From Streptomyces poriferorum (lineage in GTDB: Bacteria; Actinomycetota; Actinomycetes; Streptomycetales; Streptomycetaceae), in assembly GCF_019399235.1 (NCBI RefSeq), contig NZ_JAELVH010000020.1:1-40388 (forward strand): a stretch of 40,388 bases of DNA. The letters are read 5' to 3'. Positions within the stretch are counted from its first letter, which is position 1; each line of letters opens with the position of its first letter. This document shows, one piece after another, positions 7,214-16,375 of the stretch. The position numbers and the translations under genes were made by a program. The notes beneath the pieces are model-generated. The model saw only the letters and a program-made list of their open reading frames with translations, searched no databases and was not told the DNA's origin.

Positions 7214-10200
7214 ATGCACCACGACCGAACGGTCACCGAACGCCGGCTCGCCCGCGTACTGGACCAGCGCCTGCGGCCCGCGGTGTACCGCGAGAGCCTG
7301 CCGTTGGACGTCGCGATATGGAACGTCAGCGGCGAGCCCGTGCCCGTGTCCGAAGGAATCGCCGCGCCGTACGAACCGGTCCGTACCGGCGCAACGTGGG
7401 GGCCGGCCTGGTCCACCAGCTGGTTCCGGATCAGCGGCACGGTTCCCGCCGCCTGGGCCGGGGAGCGGGTCGAGGCGGTTCTGGACCTCGGCTTCGGCGC
7501 CACCCAGCCGGGCTTCTCCGCGGAGGGCCTCGTGTACCGCGCCGACGGAACGCCGGTCAAGGCTCTCAACCCCCGCAACGTGTGGCTCCCGATCGCCGAA
7601 CCCGCCCGTGGGGGCGAGGAGTTCGTCTACTACGTCGAGGCGTCCGCCAATCCGGTCATCTTCGACTCGGGTACGGACGGTGACCCGTTCGTACCTACCC
7701 GGGCCGGCGGTGTCGCCCCCTGGCTGCACGGCGACGGGGCTCCGGACGAGCCGCTGTACCGGCTGAACCGGATGGACCTCGCCGTCTTCGACTCCGTCGT
7801 GTGGGAACTCGTACAGGATATGGACGTGCTCGGCGGGCTGATGCACCAGCTGCCCGAGGACTCCACCCGGCGCCGGCAACTGGCGCATGCCCTGGGCCGC
7901 GCCCTGGACGTCATCGACCTCCAGGAGATCGGCGGCAGCGCCGCGCACGCTCGCGAGATCCTCGCCCCCGCGCTGGCCTCCCCCGCGCACGCGGGCGCCC
8001 ACCGCGTCTCCGCCGTGGGCCACGCGCACATCGACACCGCCTGGCTCTGGCCCGTACGCGAGACGGTCCGCAAGGCGGCCCGGACCGTCTCGAACGTCAC
8101 CGCGCTGATGGACGACCATCCCGGCTTCCGCTTCGTCATGTCGCAGGCGCAGCAGCTGGCCTGGCTCAAGGAGCAGCGGCCCGAGGTGTTCGCCCGGGTG
8201 GTCGAGAAGGTGCGCACCGGGCAGTTCCTGCCCACCGGCAGCCTCTGGGTGGAGCCCGACACCAATCTCTCCGGCGGGGAGTCGCTGGTCCGGCAGTTCG
8301 TACACGGGAAGCGCTTCTACCTGGAGGAGTTCGGGGTCGAGACGAAGGACATGTGGCTGCCCGACACGTTCGGCTACAACGCGGCCCTGCCCCAGCTCAT
8401 GAAGCTGGCCGGCATCGAATGGTTCCTCACCCAGAAGATCTCCTGGAACACCACCAACGCCTTCCCCCACCACACCTTCTGGTGGGAGGGCATCGACGGG
8501 ACCCGCATCTTCAGCCACTTCCCTCCCGTCGACTCCTACAACGGCGACCTGTCCGGCGCCGACATCGGACACACCGAGCGCAACTTCCGGGACAAGGGCG
8601 CGGCCAACCGTTCCCTCGTCCCCTTCGGCTACGGCGACGGCGGCGGTGGGCCCACCCGCGAGATGCTGGCACGGGCGCGAAGGCTGGAGGACCTCGAAGG
8701 CTCGGCCCGGCTGGAGATGGAGGGCCCGGCGGAGTTCTTCACCAAGGCCCGCCAGGAGTACGCGGACGCCCCCGTCTGGGTCGGCGAGCTCTACCTCGAG
8801 CTGCACCGCGGCACGCTCACCAGCCAGCTCGCCACCAAACAGGGCAACCGGCGCAGCGAACACCTGCTCAGGGAGGCCGAGCTGTGGGCCGCGACCGCGG
8901 CCCTGCGAACCGGCCTGCCGTACCCGTACGAACTGCTCGACCGGGTGTGGAAGACGGTGCTGCTCCACCAGTTCCACGACATCCTGCCCGGGACGTCGAT
9001 CGCCTGGGTGCACCGCGAGGCGGAGGAGACGTACGCGGAGGTGGCCCGCGAGCTCGGCGAGGTCATCGACACCGCCCAGCGCAGCCTCGCGGCGGGCGGG
9101 AGCGGCAGCGGGGCGGGCGGTGAGACCGTGTTCAACGCGGCGCCGCATGCCCGGGACGGCGTTCCCGCGCTCGGCGCGTCACCGCGTGCGCGGGCTGCCG
9201 GCCCCGTCGCCGCCCGGCCCACCGGGGACGGCGGGTTCGTCCTGGACAACGGCCTCGTACGGATCACGGTGGACGCCCGGGGTCTGGTGGCCTCCGCCCT
9301 CGACCTGACCGCCGGACGCGAGGCGCTCGCACCGGGCACGGTCGGCAACCTCCTCCAGCTGCACCAGGACTTCCCGAACCAGTGGGACGCCTGGGACGTC
9401 GACGCGTTCTACCGCAACACCGTGCGTGACCTGACCGAGGCCGACGAGGTCAGTGCGGTCCCCGGCGGTGGCGTACGGGTGGTGCGCAGCTTCAACGCCT
9501 CCCGCATCACCCAGGTGCTGCGCCTGGCCGAGGGAAGCCGCCGTCTGGACATCGAGACGGACGTCGACTGGCAGGAGTGCGAGAAGATCCTCAAGGCCGC
9601 CTTCCCGCTCGACGTACGGGCGGCGGAGTCGAGCGCCGAGATCCCCTTCGGTCATGTCCGGCGCCCCACGCACAGCAACACCTCGTGGGACAGTGCCCGG
9701 TTCGAGATCTGTGCGCACCGCTACCTGCACCTCGCGGAACCGGGCTGGGGCGCGGCCCTGGTCAACGACTCAAGCTACGGCCACGACGTGACGCGGGACG
9801 TCCGCCCGGACGGCGGGACCACCACGACGGCGCGGATCTCGCTGCTGCGGGCCCCTCTCTTCCCGGACCCCGACTGTGACCGGGGTGAACACCGTCTGCG
9901 GTACGCGCTGGTCCTCGGCGCGGACATCCACGACGCGATCCGCGAGGGATACCACTTCAACCTGCCCGAGCGTGCCGTTCCCGGCGGTGCGGCTGTCGAG
10001 CCGCTGGTGGGGACCGATGGGGACGGTGTCGTCATCGAGGCGGTCAAGCTCGCGGACGACCGTTCGGGCGACGTGGTCGTGCGCCTCTACGAGTCCGGGG
10101 GCGGTCGTGTGCGGACCACTCTCAGGGCCGGTTTCCCTGTGGCCTCCGCACGGATCACGGACCTGCTGGAGCGGGACCTGGAGGGCGCGGCGGCACCGGC

Positions 10201-10303
10201 CTTCCACGGGGCCGAGGTGACGCTGTCCCTTCGCCCGTTCCAGATCCTGACCCTGCGCCTGGTACCCGCCGGAAACGGGGCCTCACCCGCCGACGCGGGC
10301 TGA
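7214..10303 (+). CDS. Alpha-mannosidase, glycoside hydrolase family 38
   Basis: Zinc-dependent retaining alpha-mannosidase, 1029 aa, a normal GH38 length. After an N-terminal beta domain, the catalytic domain begins near residue 265 with the metal motif GHAHIDTAWLWP. The probable nucleophile aspartate is in WLPDTFGYN near residue 383, and the second zinc histidine is in LLHQFHDILPGTS near 588. The C-terminal half is the all-beta GH38 region (FPNQWDAWDVD, FGHVRRPTHSNTSWD). No signal peptide is seen, so it acts in the cytosol on imported oligosaccharides. The start ATG at 7214 has GGAG six bases upstream. It is the last gene of the mannose operon, 73 bases after the LacI gene, and defines the operon's substrate as alpha-mannosides. 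Confidence 0.94.
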   Translation: MHHDRTVTERRLARVLDQRLRPAVYRESLPLDVAIWNVSGEPVPVSEGIAAPYEPVRTGATWGPAWSTSWFRISGTVPAAWAGERVEAVLDLGFGATQPGFSAEGLVYRADGTPVKALNPRNVWLPIAEPARGGEEFVYYVEASANPVIFDSGTDGDPFVPTRAGGVAPWLHGDGAPDEPLYRLNRMDLAVFDSVVWELVQDMDVLGGLMHQLPEDSTRRRQLAHALGRALDVIDLQEIGGSAAHAREILAPALASPAHAGAHRVSAVGHAHIDTAWLWPVRETVRKAARTVSNVTALMDDHPGFRFVMSQAQQLAWLKEQRPEVFARVVEKVRTGQFLPTGSLWVEPDTNLSGGESLVRQFVHGKRFYLEEFGVETKDMWLPDTFGYNAALPQLMKLAGIEWFLTQKISWNTTNAFPHHTFWWEGIDGTRIFSHFPPVDSYNGDLSGADIGHTERNFRDKGAANRSLVPFGYGDGGGGPTREMLARARRLEDLEGSARLEMEGPAEFFTKARQEYADAPVWVGELYLELHRGTLTSQLATKQGNRRSEHLLREAELWAATAALRTGLPYPYELLDRVWKTVLLHQFHDILPGTSIAWVHREAEETYAEVARELGEVIDTAQRSLAAGGSGSGAGGETVFNAAPHARDGVPALGASPRARAAGPVAARPTGDGGFVLDNGLVRITVDARGLVASALDLTAGREALAPGTVGNLLQLHQDFPNQWDAWDVDAFYRNTVRDLTEADEVSAVPGGGVRVVRSFNASRITQVLRLAEGSRRLDIETDVDWQECEKILKAAFPLDVRAAESSAEIPFGHVRRPTHSNTSWDSARFEICAHRYLHLAEPGWGAALVNDSSYGHDVTRDVRPDGGTTTTARISLLRAPLFPDPDCDRGEHRLRYALVLGADIHDAIREGYHFNLPERAVPGGAAVEPLVGTDGDGVVIEAVKLADDRSGDVVVRLYESGGGRVRTTLRAGFPVASARITDLLERDLEGAAAPAFHGAEVTLSLRPFQILTLRLVPAGNGASPADAG

Positions 10304-10523
10304 GGGCCGTAGCCGCCGGGGCGCGGTTCGAAAGGAGCCCCGTCCACCCGAAGCCGCTGGGCGGGACTCCCCGTACACGACCTGAGCGTGCCGCGACGAC
10401 GGTCTGCGTCCCGGAGAGAGGCGATGAGCCACCGGTCAAGGGGGCACTGCCCCGGCAGTGCTGGTGAGCCGGCCTGCTCCTGCTGCGCAGGCCGTAGCGT
10501 GCGGGGAGTGTCAGGATATTCCC

Positions 10524-11324
10524 ATGGATGTCCGGACGAGGAACCATGTATCGGTGACGGGCCGGGAAGGCGGCCCGGTGGTCATGCTGGCCCATGGTTT
10601 CGGATGTGATCAGAACCTGTGGCGTCTCGTGGCCCCCGCCCTGGAGGAGCACTTTCGGGTGGTCCTCTTCGATCACGTGGGGGCGGGGCGCTCCGATGTG
10701 TCCGCCTGGAGCCCGGAGCGGTACTCCACTCTGGATGGTTATGCGCAGGATGTCATCGAAATATGCCGGGCGCTCGACCTCGGTCCCGTGGCCTTCGTCG
10801 GGCATTCGGTCAGTTCCATGATCGGTGTCCTTGCGGCCGTGCGGGAGCCCGGTCTCTTCGACAGGCTGATCCTCCTCACCCCGTCACCCTCGTACATCGA
10901 CGACGGTGACTACCACGGAGGATTCAGCGAGCAGGACATCGACGAACTGCTCGAGTCGCTGGAAAGCAACTACCTCGGCTGGTCCGCGACCATGGCACCG
11001 GTGATCATGGGGAACCCGGAGCGCCCCGAGCTGGGTGAGGAGCTCACCAACAGCTTCTGCCGAACGGATCCGGACATCGCACGGGTGTTCGCGCGAGCCA
11101 CGTTCCTCTCCGACAACCGCGCGGATCTCGCCGAGGTGACCGTGCCGACGCTCATCGCCGAGAGCGCGCGCGACACCATCGCCCCGCGTGAGGTGGGCGC
11201 CTTCGTCCACGAGCAGATCCCCGGCAGTCAGCTGGTCACTCTGGACTCAACGGGCCACTGCCCCCAGCTGAGCGCCCCCGAGGAGACGACCCGGGCGATC
11301 ACCGCCTTTCTGCAGGGGCCGTGA
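10524..11324 (+). CDS. rsbQ: RsbQ-like alpha/beta hydrolase, stress-signalling sensor
   Basis: 266 aa hydrolase closely resembling Bacillus subtilis RsbQ over its whole length, including NHVSVTG, HGFGCDQN, FDHVGAGRSD, YSTLDGYAQDV and CSTDP-like CRTDPDIARVFA. The catalytic triad is Ser95 (VGHSVSS), Asp217 (ARDTIAP) and His245 (GHCPQ). In Bacillus, RsbQ is needed for the PAS-PP2C phosphatase RsbP to activate the general stress sigma factor during energy stress. The same pairing is present here, with a 4-base GTGA overlap into the phosphatase gene. The fold is also that of the plant strigolactone and karrikin receptors. The start ATG follows AGGA by seven bases. The upstream 220-base gap has a short dyad at 10444-10461 but no promoter I can assign. 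Confidence 0.92.
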   Translation: MDVRTRNHVSVTGREGGPVVMLAHGFGCDQNLWRLVAPALEEHFRVVLFDHVGAGRSDVSAWSPERYSTLDGYAQDVIEICRALDLGPVAFVGHSVSSMIGVLAAVREPGLFDRLILLTPSPSYIDDGDYHGGFSEQDIDELLESLESNYLGWSATMAPVIMGNPERPELGEELTNSFCRTDPDIARVFARATFLSDNRADLAEVTVPTLIAESARDTIAPREVGAFVHEQIPGSQLVTLDSTGHCPQLSAPEETTRAITAFLQGP

Positions 11325-12574
11325 CGGTGCACCAGGGCGGCGAGGAAGCCAACGGCTTGTGGGCGGCAGGGAATCGCGACCAGGAACAGCTGTCGTTCGC
11401 CGCCCTGTTGGAGGACAGTGCGGAGGACCTGTACGAGAACGCGCCCTGCGGCTACCTCTCCACACTGATGGACGGGCGGATCGCCAAGGTCAACGGGACC
11501 CTGTTGAACTGGCTCGGCTACCGCCGGGAGGAACTGGTGGGTCACAGGAAGTTCCCCGACCTGCTGACCATCGGCGGCAGGCTCTACCACGAGACGCATT
11601 TCGCGCCGCTGTTGCACATGCAGGGTGAGGTCAACGGCATCGCGCTGGAGCTCAAGGCCGCGGACGGCAGCCGGCTGCCGGTCCTGGTCACCTCCAAGGT
11701 CAAGCAGGACCGCGACGGTGAACCGCTGCTGATCCGCACCACCCTCCTGGATGCCCGGGACCGGCGCGCCTACGAGCGTGAGCTCCTGCGCGCCCGGCAG
11801 GAGGCCGAGCGCGACCGCGAACGGCTGCAGCGCCTCGCCACGACTCTGCAGCGCACCCTGATCCCGCCGGCACTCGAACCGGTTCCGGGCCTGGACGTCG
11901 CCGAGCACTATCACTTCGCGTCCTCCGACGAGGTGGGCGGGGACTTCTACGATCTGTTCCCGCTGGCCGACGGCCGATGGGGCTTCTTCATGGGGGACGT
12001 GCGCGGCAAGGGCGCCGACGCGGCCGTGGTGACGTCACTGGCGCGGTACACCCTGCGAGCCGCCGCGGTCTCCGACCCGGAACCGGCTGCGGTCCTGGCC
12101 AACCTCAACACGGCGCTCAACCGCCAGGCGCAGGAGGACGAGCCCCGGTTCTGCACGGTGATCTTCGGCCTGCTGACCTGCGCGGGCAACGGCACGGGAG
12201 TCCATATCGTGCTGGCCGGCGGCGGGCACCCCCCTGCCATGCTGTTGCGTGCCGACGGCAGCGCCGAGTACCGGCCCACGCCCGGCGGCCAGTTGGCAGG
12301 AGTCGTCCAGGACGCCCAGTTCACCACCGTCACCCTGGATCTGCATCCCGGCGACACCCTGCTGCTCTACACCGACGGTCTGACCGAAGCGCGTACCTCG
12401 AAGGCAGGCGAACGCTACGGCGAGGAGGCCCTCCTCGGCTTCGCCCGGGCCCTCGCGCCCACCTCGGCCACCGGCGCTGTCAAGGCTCTCACCGGCCTCC
12501 TGGACTCGTTCGGCGAAGGACTCGACGACGACACCGCACTCCTGGCGATGAGCGTTCCCCCGACCGGTCAATGA
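11321..12574 (+). CDS. rsbP: RsbP-like PAS-PP2C serine phosphatase
   Basis: 417 aa cytosolic phosphatase with domains in the RsbP order. A PAS sensor occupies about residues 25-140 (LYENAPCGYLSTLMDGRIAK, NWLGYRREELVGH), a charged helical linker, probably coiled coil, about 145-175 (ERELLRARQEAERDRERLQR), and a PP2C/SpoIIE phosphatase about 180-410. The metal-binding aspartates are visible in EVGGDFYDLF, GDVRGKG and DDDTALLAM. It would dephosphorylate an anti-anti-sigma factor. The GTG start overlaps the stop of rsbQ. No anti-sigma kinase, anti-anti-sigma or sigma gene lies in the window, so the partner is encoded elsewhere. A second GTG two codons downstream is an alternative start. Confidence 0.9.
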   Translation: MTVHQGGEEANGLWAAGNRDQEQLSFAALLEDSAEDLYENAPCGYLSTLMDGRIAKVNGTLLNWLGYRREELVGHRKFPDLLTIGGRLYHETHFAPLLHMQGEVNGIALELKAADGSRLPVLVTSKVKQDRDGEPLLIRTTLLDARDRRAYERELLRARQEAERDRERLQRLATTLQRTLIPPALEPVPGLDVAEHYHFASSDEVGGDFYDLFPLADGRWGFFMGDVRGKGADAAVVTSLARYTLRAAAVSDPEPAAVLANLNTALNRQAQEDEPRFCTVIFGLLTCAGNGTGVHIVLAGGGHPPAMLLRADGSAEYRPTPGGQLAGVVQDAQFTTVTLDLHPGDTLLLYTDGLTEARTSKAGERYGEEALLGFARALAPTSATGAVKALTGLLDSFGEGLDDDTALLAMSVPPTGQ

Positions 12575-12836
12575 GCGGAACCGGAGCCGCGGAAGCTCGT
12601 GGGAAGTGCTGAGCAGACGCCGCGGACCGCTGCGCCGTACCGGGGAAGAGCGTCTGCCGGGACGCTGTTGGCAGCTCCCGTCGGGCGCCCGTGGAAGGTA
12701 CTGGAGTCCGGCCTGCCGCTGAACATGGCGCGCATGCCTGGCGGACGGTTTTGGGGGCAGAAGGCCGGTCACCGGGAGGGACGAGCCCGCGCCCGACCAC
12801 CACTGCTGCCTCGCAGCGCTCAAGACTGGGAGCGCC

Positions 12837-14591
12837 ATGCCTACCGCGTCACCGGAAAGACCCGTCCGTCGGACCGCCGAGCCCGGTCCCGTCTCCCACC
12901 CCGGGCGGTCACCCGCCCTGACCAGTGGCTGGGGACCGGCCGCCGTGCGGATCGGCGCGCTGACCGTCTGCCAGGCAGCCCTGATGGTGGGGCTCGGTCT
13001 TCTGATCACCGGACCCGCCGCTGGGATGTATCCCCTGTCCGTCGAGGACCATGTCAACGAGAGTCTCGAGCACCTGCGCAACGGGGCTCTCAACGACGTG
13101 TCACTCTTCGCCTCGGAGGCCGGCAACACCGCCACGGTGATCATCACCACCGTCCTTGTCTGTGCGGGCCTGATCCTGATACCCAGGCTGCCGAAGTGGC
13201 GGGAAGCGGTGTTCCTCGCCGTCTCCGTCTCGCTCCAGGCACTGGTGTTCCTGGTCATCACCACGTCCGTGGACCGCGACAGGCCGGATGTCGATCGCCT
13301 CGACGCCTCGCCGCCGACGGCCAGTTACACCTCCGGCCACACGGGTGCCGCCACGGCGCTCTACGGCGGCCTCGCCGTTCTGGCACTCTCCCGTATCCGG
13401 GGCCCGTGGCGGAAAGCGGTCGGTGGACTGCTGCTGCTCATACCGCTGCTGGTGGCGGTCGCACGCCTCTACCGGGGGATGCACCATCCCAGCGACGTTC
13501 TCGGCGGACTGCTGAACGGCGGCCTGTCGCTCCTGATCGTCGGTCGCCACCTCATGACCGACGGCCACAGCCCCGCTCCCGCACCGTCGAACGCCATGGA
13601 GATCGCGCTGAAGGCCGCGGAGGAACGCGCCGAACGTGTCGCCGGCCATACCGTCGTCATCGTCAACCCGACCGTTACGGATGACGCGCAACGCGACAGC
13701 CTGCGACTGGTCCTGGAGCAGCACGGTCATCACGCCGCGGAGTTCGTCACCACCACCGCCGACGACCCGGGCGGTGGCCAGACCTCCGCAGCCATCGAGG
13801 CGGGCGCGTCCCTGGTGGTGGTCTGCGGCGGCGACGGGACCGTCCGGGCGGCGGCCGACTCGCTGGCCGGCACCGGAGTTCCCCTGGCCGTGGTGCCCTG
13901 CGGCACCGGCAATCTGCTGGCCCGGAACCTCGGTCTGCCCCTGAGACCGGCGGATGCCCTGGCCGCAGCGCTTTCGGGCCGTGCTCGCAGGATCGACATC
14001 GGGCGGATCGAGGGCGACTGCCTCCCGGCCACGCGCTTCACCGCCATGGCCGGTGCCGGTCTGGACGCCGCGATGCTGGAGAACACCGGAGACCGCGCGA
14101 AATCCGCGTGGGGCTGGCCTGCTTACGTGGTGGCCGGTGTGAGCAGCCTGCGCGCACCCCGGATGTCCGTGGCGATCCGGCTGGACAGCGGGCCGGTCCT
14201 GCACCGCACCGCCCGTATGGTGCTCCTCGCCAACATCGGCAAGGTGCAGGGCGGCGCCGCGCTCGTCCCCGCCGCCGAGCCCGACGACGGTCTGATCGAT
14301 CTGGCCGTCTTCGACCCCCATGGGCCCACCGGCTGGCTGCGCACCCTCGGCATACTGCTGCGCGGCCGCTCGAAACCGCCTTGCCCCCGTGCGCGGGGCA
14401 GCTTCCCCCCTGCCGGTGGGGAGCACCCAGGCACCCCGGTGGAGTACTTCGCCTTCCGCCGCGCCGAACTCCGCTTCGCATCGGAGCAGCCGCGTGAGAT
14501 CGACGGAGATCCGGTAAGCCCGGGCCGGCTGCTCGTGGCCGAGGTCGAGCCCGGGGCCCTGACCGTGCTCCTGCCGTCGGGGGATGAGTGA
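12837..14591 (+). CDS. PAP2 phosphatase fused to diacylglycerol kinase domain
   Basis: 584 aa bifunctional-looking membrane protein. Residues about 40-240 form a PAP2 lipid phosphatase with several membrane segments and the three signature blocks: SVDRDRPDVDR, SYTSGHTG and RLYRGMHHPSDVLGG. The second block has Thr in place of the usual Pro. Residues about 265-580 form a DAGK/sphingosine-kinase domain with CGGDGTVRAAA near residue 330 and VPCGTGNLLARNLGLP near 355. One half would remove phosphate from a lipid or undecaprenyl phosphate and the other could add phosphate to a lipid. GGGAG lies four bases before the ATG. The next gene starts at the base after the stop, so it heads an envelope operon. 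Actual substrates cannot be told from sequence. Confidence 0.88.
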   Translation: MPTASPERPVRRTAEPGPVSHPGRSPALTSGWGPAAVRIGALTVCQAALMVGLGLLITGPAAGMYPLSVEDHVNESLEHLRNGALNDVSLFASEAGNTATVIITTVLVCAGLILIPRLPKWREAVFLAVSVSLQALVFLVITTSVDRDRPDVDRLDASPPTASYTSGHTGAATALYGGLAVLALSRIRGPWRKAVGGLLLLIPLLVAVARLYRGMHHPSDVLGGLLNGGLSLLIVGRHLMTDGHSPAPAPSNAMEIALKAAEERAERVAGHTVVIVNPTVTDDAQRDSLRLVLEQHGHHAAEFVTTTADDPGGGQTSAAIEAGASLVVVCGGDGTVRAAADSLAGTGVPLAVVPCGTGNLLARNLGLPLRPADALAAALSGRARRIDIGRIEGDCLPATRFTAMAGAGLDAAMLENTGDRAKSAWGWPAYVVAGVSSLRAPRMSVAIRLDSGPVLHRTARMVLLANIGKVQGGAALVPAAEPDDGLIDLAVFDPHGPTGWLRTLGILLRGRSKPPCPRARGSFPPAGGEHPGTPVEYFAFRRAELRFASEQPREIDGDPVSPGRLLVAEVEPGALTVLLPSGDE

Positions 14592-15545
14592 ATGGGCACC
14601 GCGACCCGGGTCCCGCAGACCCGCGACATGACTGGTGACGAGCTGTCCGCCGACGAGGCCCTGGCCTCGCTGCGCCGTTACGGCCGCTGGCCGCTGGTAC
14701 GTGACTCCTTCATCCGCTTCCGCTACGCCGACGGCTTCAGCCACTCCCGTGCGCTCGCCCTGCAGACCGTTCTCGCGGTGATACCCCTCGTCATCGCCTT
14801 CGTCGGGCTGTCCGCCTCGCTGCATACGGAGAACGTGGGGAAGGTGGCGGAACTGACCATCCACCGCATCGCCGCGGGTCCGAGCGCCGAGGTGGTGGAC
14901 GATGCCCTCGCCCGGAGCCGCCGCCGCGCCGGCGAGGGTTCTCAGCTCACGCTCTGGTTCGGTCTGGCCTTCTCCCTGGTGAACGTCACCACGGCGATGT
15001 GCCAGATCGAACGCGGCGCCAACAGGATCTACGGGGTGGAGCGCGACCGCCCCTTCCACCTGAAGTACTTCCGGGGTCTGGTCATGGCACTGGCTGCCGG
15101 TGTCCCGCTGGGCATCGGATTCATCCTGATGGTGGTGGGCGGCGACCTGGCCGCCGCCGCCGTGACGGTCTACGACCTCGGCGACGACGCCGGGAACTCC
15201 TGGGATCTGCTGCGCTGGCCCTGCGGACTGCTGCTCGCTCTCATCTCCGCGAGCGCGATCTTCCGCCGGTCCCCCCGCCGCAGGCAACCCGGCTACACCT
15301 GGCTGGCGTTCGGGGCCGCCGTCTACCTGGTGCTGTGGACGGCGCTGACGTGGCTGCTCAGCCTCTACCTCGCGGTCAGCGGGTCCTTCGACACGGTCTA
15401 CGGGCCGCTCAGCGCCTTCATGTCGCTGCTCCTCTGGGCCTATCTGACCTCCATCGCCCTCTTTCTCGGTCTGTCCTTCGCCGCGCAGCTCGAAGCCGCG
15501 CGTGCGCGTCGGCCCGGCCCCATCCACCCCGACCCTGGAGCGTGA
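14592..15545 (+). CDS. YihY/BrkB family inner membrane protein
   Basis: 317 aa integral membrane protein of the YihY/virulence factor BrkB family, with about six hydrophobic segments. Family features include the N-terminal SRALALQTVLAVIPLVIAFV, the central VNVTTAMCQIERGANRIYGV, and FDTVYGPLSAFMSLLLWAYL before the last segment. The molecular function is unsettled in this family; roles in envelope integrity or transport have been proposed. It begins one base after the stop of the PAP2-DAGK fusion and ends three bases before a second PAP2 gene, so the three are surely one transcript. That context supports a role in membrane lipid or cell-envelope handling. Confidence 0.9.
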   Translation: MGTATRVPQTRDMTGDELSADEALASLRRYGRWPLVRDSFIRFRYADGFSHSRALALQTVLAVIPLVIAFVGLSASLHTENVGKVAELTIHRIAAGPSAEVVDDALARSRRRAGEGSQLTLWFGLAFSLVNVTTAMCQIERGANRIYGVERDRPFHLKYFRGLVMALAAGVPLGIGFILMVVGGDLAAAAVTVYDLGDDAGNSWDLLRWPCGLLLALISASAIFRRSPRRRQPGYTWLAFGAAVYLVLWTALTWLLSLYLAVSGSFDTVYGPLSAFMSLLLWAYLTSIALFLGLSFAAQLEAARARRPGPIHPDPGA

Positions 15546-15548
15546 GCG

Positions 15549-16319
15549 GTGGTGCGCACGACCGGCCCGCTGGTTCGCCGACACCGTGTCCGGGCGGCCG
15601 ACCGCAGATTCGGTGTCCGGCTGTTCGGAGCCGTGGCGGTCGCCGCGCTCGCCGCGGTGCCCTTCGGTCTCCTTCTCGTCCTCGTCGAAGGCCGGTGGCA
15701 CCCGCTCCGCGTCATGGACGCGGGCGGAGCGCGGCGGCTGCACGGGACCGCGCTCGCACACCCTGCGTGGACGAGCACACTCCGCTTCCTGTCCGACTGG
15801 GTCTGGGACCCGGCGACGCTCCGTACCGTGGTCGCTCTGCTGACGGTGTGGCTGCTCCGGCGGCGGGCCTGGCGGCTGGCCGCCTGGGCCGGCGCGACGA
15901 CTGTGGCGAGCGCGCTGACCGGGCTCCTGGTCAAGACCGTCGTCGAGCGGGCCAGGCCTTCCCTGCCGGACCCGGTGGCGCAGGCACCGGGCTTCTCCTT
16001 CCCCTCCGGGCACGCGATGACCGCCACCACCTCGTTCGCCGTACTGCTCCTCGTCCTGCTGCCGCTGGTGCCCCGTGGCGGGCCGAGAATCCTCTGCTGG
16101 TGCGTGTCGGTGCTCTCGGTCCTGGGTGTGGGCTTCACCCGGATCGCGCTGGGCGTTCACTGGTTCAGTGATGTGGTCGGCGGCTGGCTCCTCGGCCTCG
16201 CCGTGGTGGCCTCGACCACCTGGGCCTTCGAGGCGTGGCGCGCCGACTCCGGCCGTGGCCGCAGCACGGTGGCCGAGGGCCTGGAGCCCGAACTGAACGA
16301 GGACGCTCCGGAGCGGTGA
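15549..16319 (+). CDS. PAP2 superfamily phosphatase
   Basis: 256 aa integral membrane lipid phosphatase. The three PAP2 motifs are complete: KTVVERARPSLPD near residue 133, FSFPSGHAMTATTS near 155, and TRIALGVHWFSDVVGG near 198. Probable substrates are undecaprenyl pyrophosphate or phosphatidic-acid-type lipids on the outer face of the membrane. Translation starts at GTG 15549 or the adjacent GTG 15552. The gene follows the BrkB-like gene by three bases and is the second PAP2 domain encoded in this operon. Unlike the fusion protein, it has the canonical Pro-Ser-Gly-His block. Confidence 0.9.
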   Translation: MVRTTGPLVRRHRVRAADRRFGVRLFGAVAVAALAAVPFGLLLVLVEGRWHPLRVMDAGGARRLHGTALAHPAWTSTLRFLSDWVWDPATLRTVVALLTVWLLRRRAWRLAAWAGATTVASALTGLLVKTVVERARPSLPDPVAQAPGFSFPSGHAMTATTSFAVLLLVLLPLVPRGGPRILCWCVSVLSVLGVGFTRIALGVHWFSDVVGGWLLGLAVVASTTWAFEAWRADSGRGRSTVAEGLEPELNEDAPER

Positions 16320-16363
16320 CCGACGGGCGGGCGGCGGTCCCGGCCGGCGCGGCCCGGGCAGGC

Positions 16364-16369
16364 CAGACT
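16364..16369 (+). promoter_or_regulatory. Candidate -10 element, leaderless start
   Basis: CAGACT followed by GTCGCC and then the ATG at 16376. The same element with the same 6-base spacing precedes the TerD start at 39734. No convincing -35 box is seen. Confidence 0.4.
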
Positions 16370-16375
16370 GTCGCC

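Noticed and set aside
7118..9148. Minus-strand open frame opposite the GH38 gene
   Set aside because: Shadow frame of a well-supported mannosidase; no domain or ribosome site.
10444..10461. GCACTGCC dyad upstream of rsbQ as an operator
   Set aside because: A single 8-base dyad with a 2-base loop and no candidate regulator nearby; could equally be chance.
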